Source of the DNA: Tritrichomonas musculus
Lineage: Eukaryota > Parabasalia > Tritrichomonadida > Tritrichomonadidae
Length of the DNA stretch: 64,000 bases
Assembly (NCBI GenBank): GCA_039105265.1
Contig: JAPFFF010000045.1
Location: 124,001-188,000 of the forward strand
Direction: 5' to 3'
Positions 61,110 through 64,000 of this stretch are shown here, in pieces. Each line of letters begins with the position of its first letter. Position 1 is the stretch's first letter. Under the pieces are notes generated by a model. That model ran no database searches and was not told where the DNA came from. It saw only the letters and a list, made by a program, of their open reading frames with translations. Both the position numbers and the translations under genes were made by a program.

Positions 61110-61761
61110 TTAGTAATGGGAAAAAATTATAAATTAATGTTTAAATTATGAATATGTTTAATGAGAAATTTATTCAACAAAGTACAGAAGCACAAGCGAT
61201 TTATTTCATGACAAGGCTTTGCCCAGGACTGTGTCCATGTGAAATGAAAAGTTTGATTAAAAATTTTGTAAAATTTTGTGAAATTCACTAGTGAATGTCA
61301 CCAAAAATGACGACGGAGTCCCGTGATAACGCGAAATGAAGATTCACCATTCGTGAAAAATGACATGAAATTCACAAATTTTCCCATAAATTTTACATAA
61401 ATTCACCCAAAAAATGACGAATTGAAGATTCACTTATCGTGCATAAAAATTTTTCTATTCGCCCCCTATTCATGGCATTCACTTATAACATCATTATTGA
61501 AGGCATGTCGACGTTCAGGAGTTATTCAAAAATGGTCTCACATATTGCATCATGTGATCAAAAATTATCACGTATAACACTTATCACGCATAAATGAACT
61601 ATATGCGATAAACACGAATTTGGGATCAGGTGGTTGTCATCTGGTATTCAATTATGACTCATTAGTGAATGATTCAGTCTTGATCAGTTCTGGCCTTCAA
61701 TAATGATATCGATATTGAACAATCCTATTCGCACCCCTCTACGCGTCACACTAATACTACT
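61110..61761. repeat. Right terminal region of element C
   Basis: 652 bp without a gene, probably the right terminal repeat. It contains a paired mini-hairpin (61215-61236: GGC-TTT-GCC, then GGAC-TGT-GTCC), the palindrome ATTCACTAGTGAAT (61293-61306), ACGG-AGTC-CCGT (61313-61324), and two related units of the type TGAAGATTCAC followed by TCGTG (about 61336 and 61422). It ends TAATACTACT, complementary to AGTAGTATTA. No partner repeat is visible at the left, so the length of the repeat is unknown. Confidence 0.55.
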
Positions 61762-61938
61762 GCTTTATTTTTTATTACAATATATATAAGGTATTTTTTT
61801 TTTTTTTATCAATTCTCAATAGTATAGAATTATTTGAATATTTTATTTTAATAAGAGTTCTCAAAAATTAAAAAAAATCTTCTCAAACTCGGCCCTTAAA
61901 TATTTTTTTTATTCATTGTATTTGTGATTTTAAAATAT

Positions 61939-62013
<75 letters not shown>

Positions 62014-62425
62014 AATAGAATGTATTGATATTTATTTTACATTTTTTTTTTTTTTTTTTTTATGAAATACCCTCCTCTCCCAACAATTCGTAACTTTTTG
62101 AATACTTTTCAGAATTTTTTGATTTTTTAAAACGAAAATATAAGAAAATCAGATGAAAATATGAATATATGTCTACTTTAATTAAAGCTTACTTCCAAAG
62201 CAGTTTCAAAAAATCCATATTATTTTAGAATTGCTAAAAAGAAAAAAGAAAAATAATATTATATTTTTTTCCAATCCATTTTTTGGAAAAAAAGTTTATG
62301 AATTTTGTAGGATTAAGCATAAATATTAATACTATTCATTTATTGGCTTTGGAAGTCTTTTTGTAAACAACTGTTCTTCGATAAGATTGTTGTGATTTTC
62401 AATTGTACTTTGAAATTCTGAGTAG
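61762..62425. other. Host flank, AT-rich, with long A and T runs
   Basis: No gene recognised. Contains a run of 73 A (61940-62012) and a run of 20 T (62042-62061) amid short AT-rich sequence. Base use and absence of Maverick motifs mark this as outside element C. Confidence 0.6.
61940..62012. repeat. Poly-A run of 73 bases
   Basis: Uninterrupted A run followed by CAATAG. It could be a genomic homopolymer, the tail of an old retroposed sequence, or a length-uncertain assembly feature. Confidence 0.9.
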
Positions 62426-63212
62426 TATAGTGTAGTCGGTGTCTCATACTTCGCCACCAAGCTCAGGTACGCCATCGCATGGGCCTCGCTACCCGTACAA
62501 ACGAACTTCACCGATTATTTCAACGACGATGACGGTGCTGCTATCCACATCGTCAACGGAGAAGTGTCGTGCAATGGAACGACATTTGTGAACTGTGTTT
62601 CAAAAAGAGGAGGCGGTGGCGGCATGTGCATCAAGAATTCAATGAAAAGTGAGAAAAATGTCACACTCGAAAGCCCCCTCTTTTCAAAGTGCTCGGCCAT
62701 TTATGGCGGCGCTGTCTACATATACTCGAGTTATGAGACGAGCTCTGTTATGATTCGCGCGTGCAAGTTCCTTTCCAATAAGGCAAGCGGAAGAAAAACA
62801 AAGAAATCTGAAAATGAGCTCTACATTCGCGGTCTGCCCTGGCAGTGCAATAAAAATCAGCGATCGCTTCGAAAATGAAGACAGCAATCAAAAGCTTCTT
62901 CTTGGAAACGAAGAGAAGCAAACTGGTTCGATTTCTATTTCAAAATGTGACTTCGAATCTGGTTCGAATTCGATTTCGTATGTCAGCCGAAAAGTTGGCA
63001 GCAAAGTTGAAATTATTGAATGCAACTTCAAAGGTAAGTTGGACAAAGGATCGCATTACATCAATGGAAAAGTGACTGCCCGTGAATCACCTAAACTTCA
63101 TGTAAAGTCATGCAAATTTGAGGAGGTTAATAACGAAGCAGTGAATATTGAATTGATCAACGAAAATCCAAAAATTGAGATCTTCAAACAAGCTACAAAG
63201 AGTGGCAATTGA
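62426..63212 (+). pseudogene. Fragment of polymorphic-membrane-protein-like host gene
   Basis: The first open frame has no ATG after the in-frame TAG at 62423 and reads NGEVSCNGTTFVNCVSKRGGGGG, LFSKCSAIYGGAVYIYSS and CKFLSNKAS. These GG-[AG]-[IV]-Y and F-x-N-C / F-x-x-N motifs are typical of Pmp-like beta-helix repeat proteins abundant in trichomonads. At about 62780-62880 the frame shifts; a second open frame continues (FAVCPGSAIKISDRF, ISKCDFESGS, IECNFKGKL, KSCKFEEVNNEAV) to a stop at 63212. The sequence is therefore 5'-truncated and frameshifted. Its GC content is visibly higher than that of the Mavericks. Confidence 0.65.
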
Positions 63213-63632
63213 AATATAATGATTGTCTATTATTTGGCTTTGTTTGTGCCAAAATTTGCTGCATTTATTATTAAAATGATAAAAATGACAAAAGATAAAG
63301 AAAATGAAAATGATGATTGTTTTCTAAATGACAATCATGATCAACTCACTGATGATAAATACTCTATTCAGTGTTAAATGATTTTGATGAAATATATATT
63401 TCGTTAAGAATATTTTGATAAATAAACTTTTTCTTCTTTAAAATTTTTGTATATCATACAATAATAATTTTTTATTCAAAAATCAGTTACTTCATCAATT
63501 AAAAAAGCAAATAATTAATAATGAATAAAACAATATAATAAATATATCAAAAAATAAACTAAAAAAGAAGATAATTATAAATTTGATCACTTTTTAAAAT
63601 CCATTCAAATAATTTAATTTACTTTTTTTATT
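63213..63632. other. Host intergenic region
   Basis: 420 bp of AT-rich sequence. The first 150 bp include a hydrophobic-then-acidic stretch just after the fragment's stop (around IMIVYYLALFVPKFAAFII if read on in another frame), which could be the membrane anchor and short cytoplasmic tail of the Pmp-like gene after another frameshift. TCACTTTTT at about 63587 resembles a trichomonad initiator, but its distance from the next ATG is long. Confidence 0.35.
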
Positions 63633-64000
63633 ATGTTGCATATCTGTGGAAGTAATGATCATTCTCAACTTGACGAGAAATCAAACAACAAAGATCTTCA
63701 ATATAGATTAAATATCATCAGTCCATTCCAAAAATCGCAGCTCGACGCCCCGTCTATTTCATCCTATTCAAGTTATTATCATCATACCGTTGCCATCACC
63801 AAAGATGGCGAAGTTCTTGCATCAGGTAATAACAAAGAAGGGCAAATCATCGGATCACTTCCCAAAGAAGACATCAAAAAATTTACCAAATTTAATATTA
63901 AAAACGACGACGATCAGCTTTTTTATCCAATTTCAGCTGTTTGTGGCTATAATTACACTCTTTACTTAGTTTCTGCCAGCAAAGAAAGCGACAAAAACAC
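63633..64000 (+). CDS. RCC1-repeat protein, N-terminal part
   Basis: ATG at 63633 with an open frame to the window edge (122 codons). MLHICGSNDHSQLDEKSNN is an RCC1 blade start (x-x-x-G-x-N-x-x-x-QL), HHTVAITKDGEVLASGNNKEGQIIGSLP is a full repeat (A-[IV]-T-x-D-G-x-[LV]-x-[AS]-x-G-x-N-x-x-G-Q-[LI]-G), and SAVCGYNYTLYLVSAS begins the next. RCC1-type beta-propellers act in chromatin or Ran signalling or as scaffolds; the exact role of this member is unknown. Proteins of this kind are numerous in trichomonads. It is a host gene, not part of the Mavericks. Confidence 0.8.
   Translation, partial: MLHICGSNDHSQLDEKSNNKDLQYRLNIISPFQKSQLDAPSISSYSSYYHHTVAITKDGEVLASGNNKEGQIIGSLPKEDIKKFTKFNIKNDDDQLFYPISAVCGYNYTLYLVSASKESDKN

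Larger units (their letters stand above)
21762..61761. mobile_element. Maverick/Polinton element C, left-truncated, interrupted by element B
   Basis: The elements of this block are PolB (broken at its 5' end), integrase, basic protein, amphipathic peptide, 193-aa family, KilA-N, giant fibre, minor capsid, HNH remnant, major capsid, second amphipathic peptide, micro-membrane protein, 158-aa family, ATPase and a short calcium-loop protein. Without element B and one target duplication it is about 18,981 bp. The right end is placed at TAATACTACT, whose complement AGTAGTATTA begins like element B's AGTAGTGATG. No matching left repeat is visible; the left boundary is simply where PolB homology begins. 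Confidence 0.65.

Noticed and set aside
1..64000. CRISPR array
   Set aside because: The repeats found are palindromes in genes, terminal repeats and coding tandem repeats; none has regular repeat-spacer spacing, and the DNA is eukaryotic.

Overview
The window is a stack of virus-like Maverick/Polinton DNA transposons in an AT-rich protist genome. The short right-hand host flank (61762-64000) carries a broken polymorphic-membrane-protein-like (Pmp) gene and the start of an RCC1-repeat gene. That combination, with large AT-rich Mavericks, suggests a parabasalid (Trichomonas/Tritrichomonas type); this is inference. TGA is a normal stop here. All three elements carry the Maverick core set: protein-primed DNA polymerase B, rve-type integrase, A32-like packaging ATPase, double-jelly-roll major capsid protein, a small beta-rich putative minor capsid protein, and a set of shared small virion-like proteins. 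No adenovirus-type maturation protease was recognised.

Element A (1 to about 21241) lacks only its left end. Its order is small basic protein, p18-like protein, amphipathic peptide, major capsid, HNH, integrase (broken by one stop codon), minor capsid, Pro-rich protein, large calcium-loop protein, fibre, KilA-N, PolB 3' fragment, HNH, PolB, three small proteins, micro-membrane protein, ATPase and a conserved 153-aa protein. The right terminal repeat carries the 3' end of a coiled-coil gene, as expected if the terminal repeat overlaps a gene at the left end. A 118-aa ORF and a junction follow (21242-21761).

Element C (about 21762-61761; about 19 kb without the insert) is truncated at its left end, so its PolB lacks the N-terminal half. 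That PolB carries a C-terminal archaeo-eukaryotic-primase-like domain absent from the other two. Element B (30738-51750; 21,013 bp) is complete. It has 214-bp terminal inverted repeats that are identical by eye, starts AGTAGT and ends ACTACT, and is flanked by a 6-bp duplication TACCAA. It sits inside C's giant fibre gene: removing it and one TACCAA leaves a single 1,912-codon frame.

The least expected signals are two families of tiny palindromes. Family 1 is paired mini-hairpins (3-6 bp arms, triloop usually closed by C-G) lying in-frame in at least nine different proteins and in intergenic sites, often where a homologue in another element has no matching residues. Family 2 is a 24-bp palindrome of fixed 3+2+5+4+5+2+3 architecture. 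It occurs once at the equivalent site in each of the three KilA-N genes, and four more times upstream of one of them. Arm sequences change with compensation, pointing to folded single strands rather than a fixed protein-binding sequence. Domain mosaicism in fibre and capsid genes, an endonuclease next to a duplicated PolB tail, and a cargo gene bracketed by 36-bp inverted repeats add to a picture of actively recombining virus-like elements.
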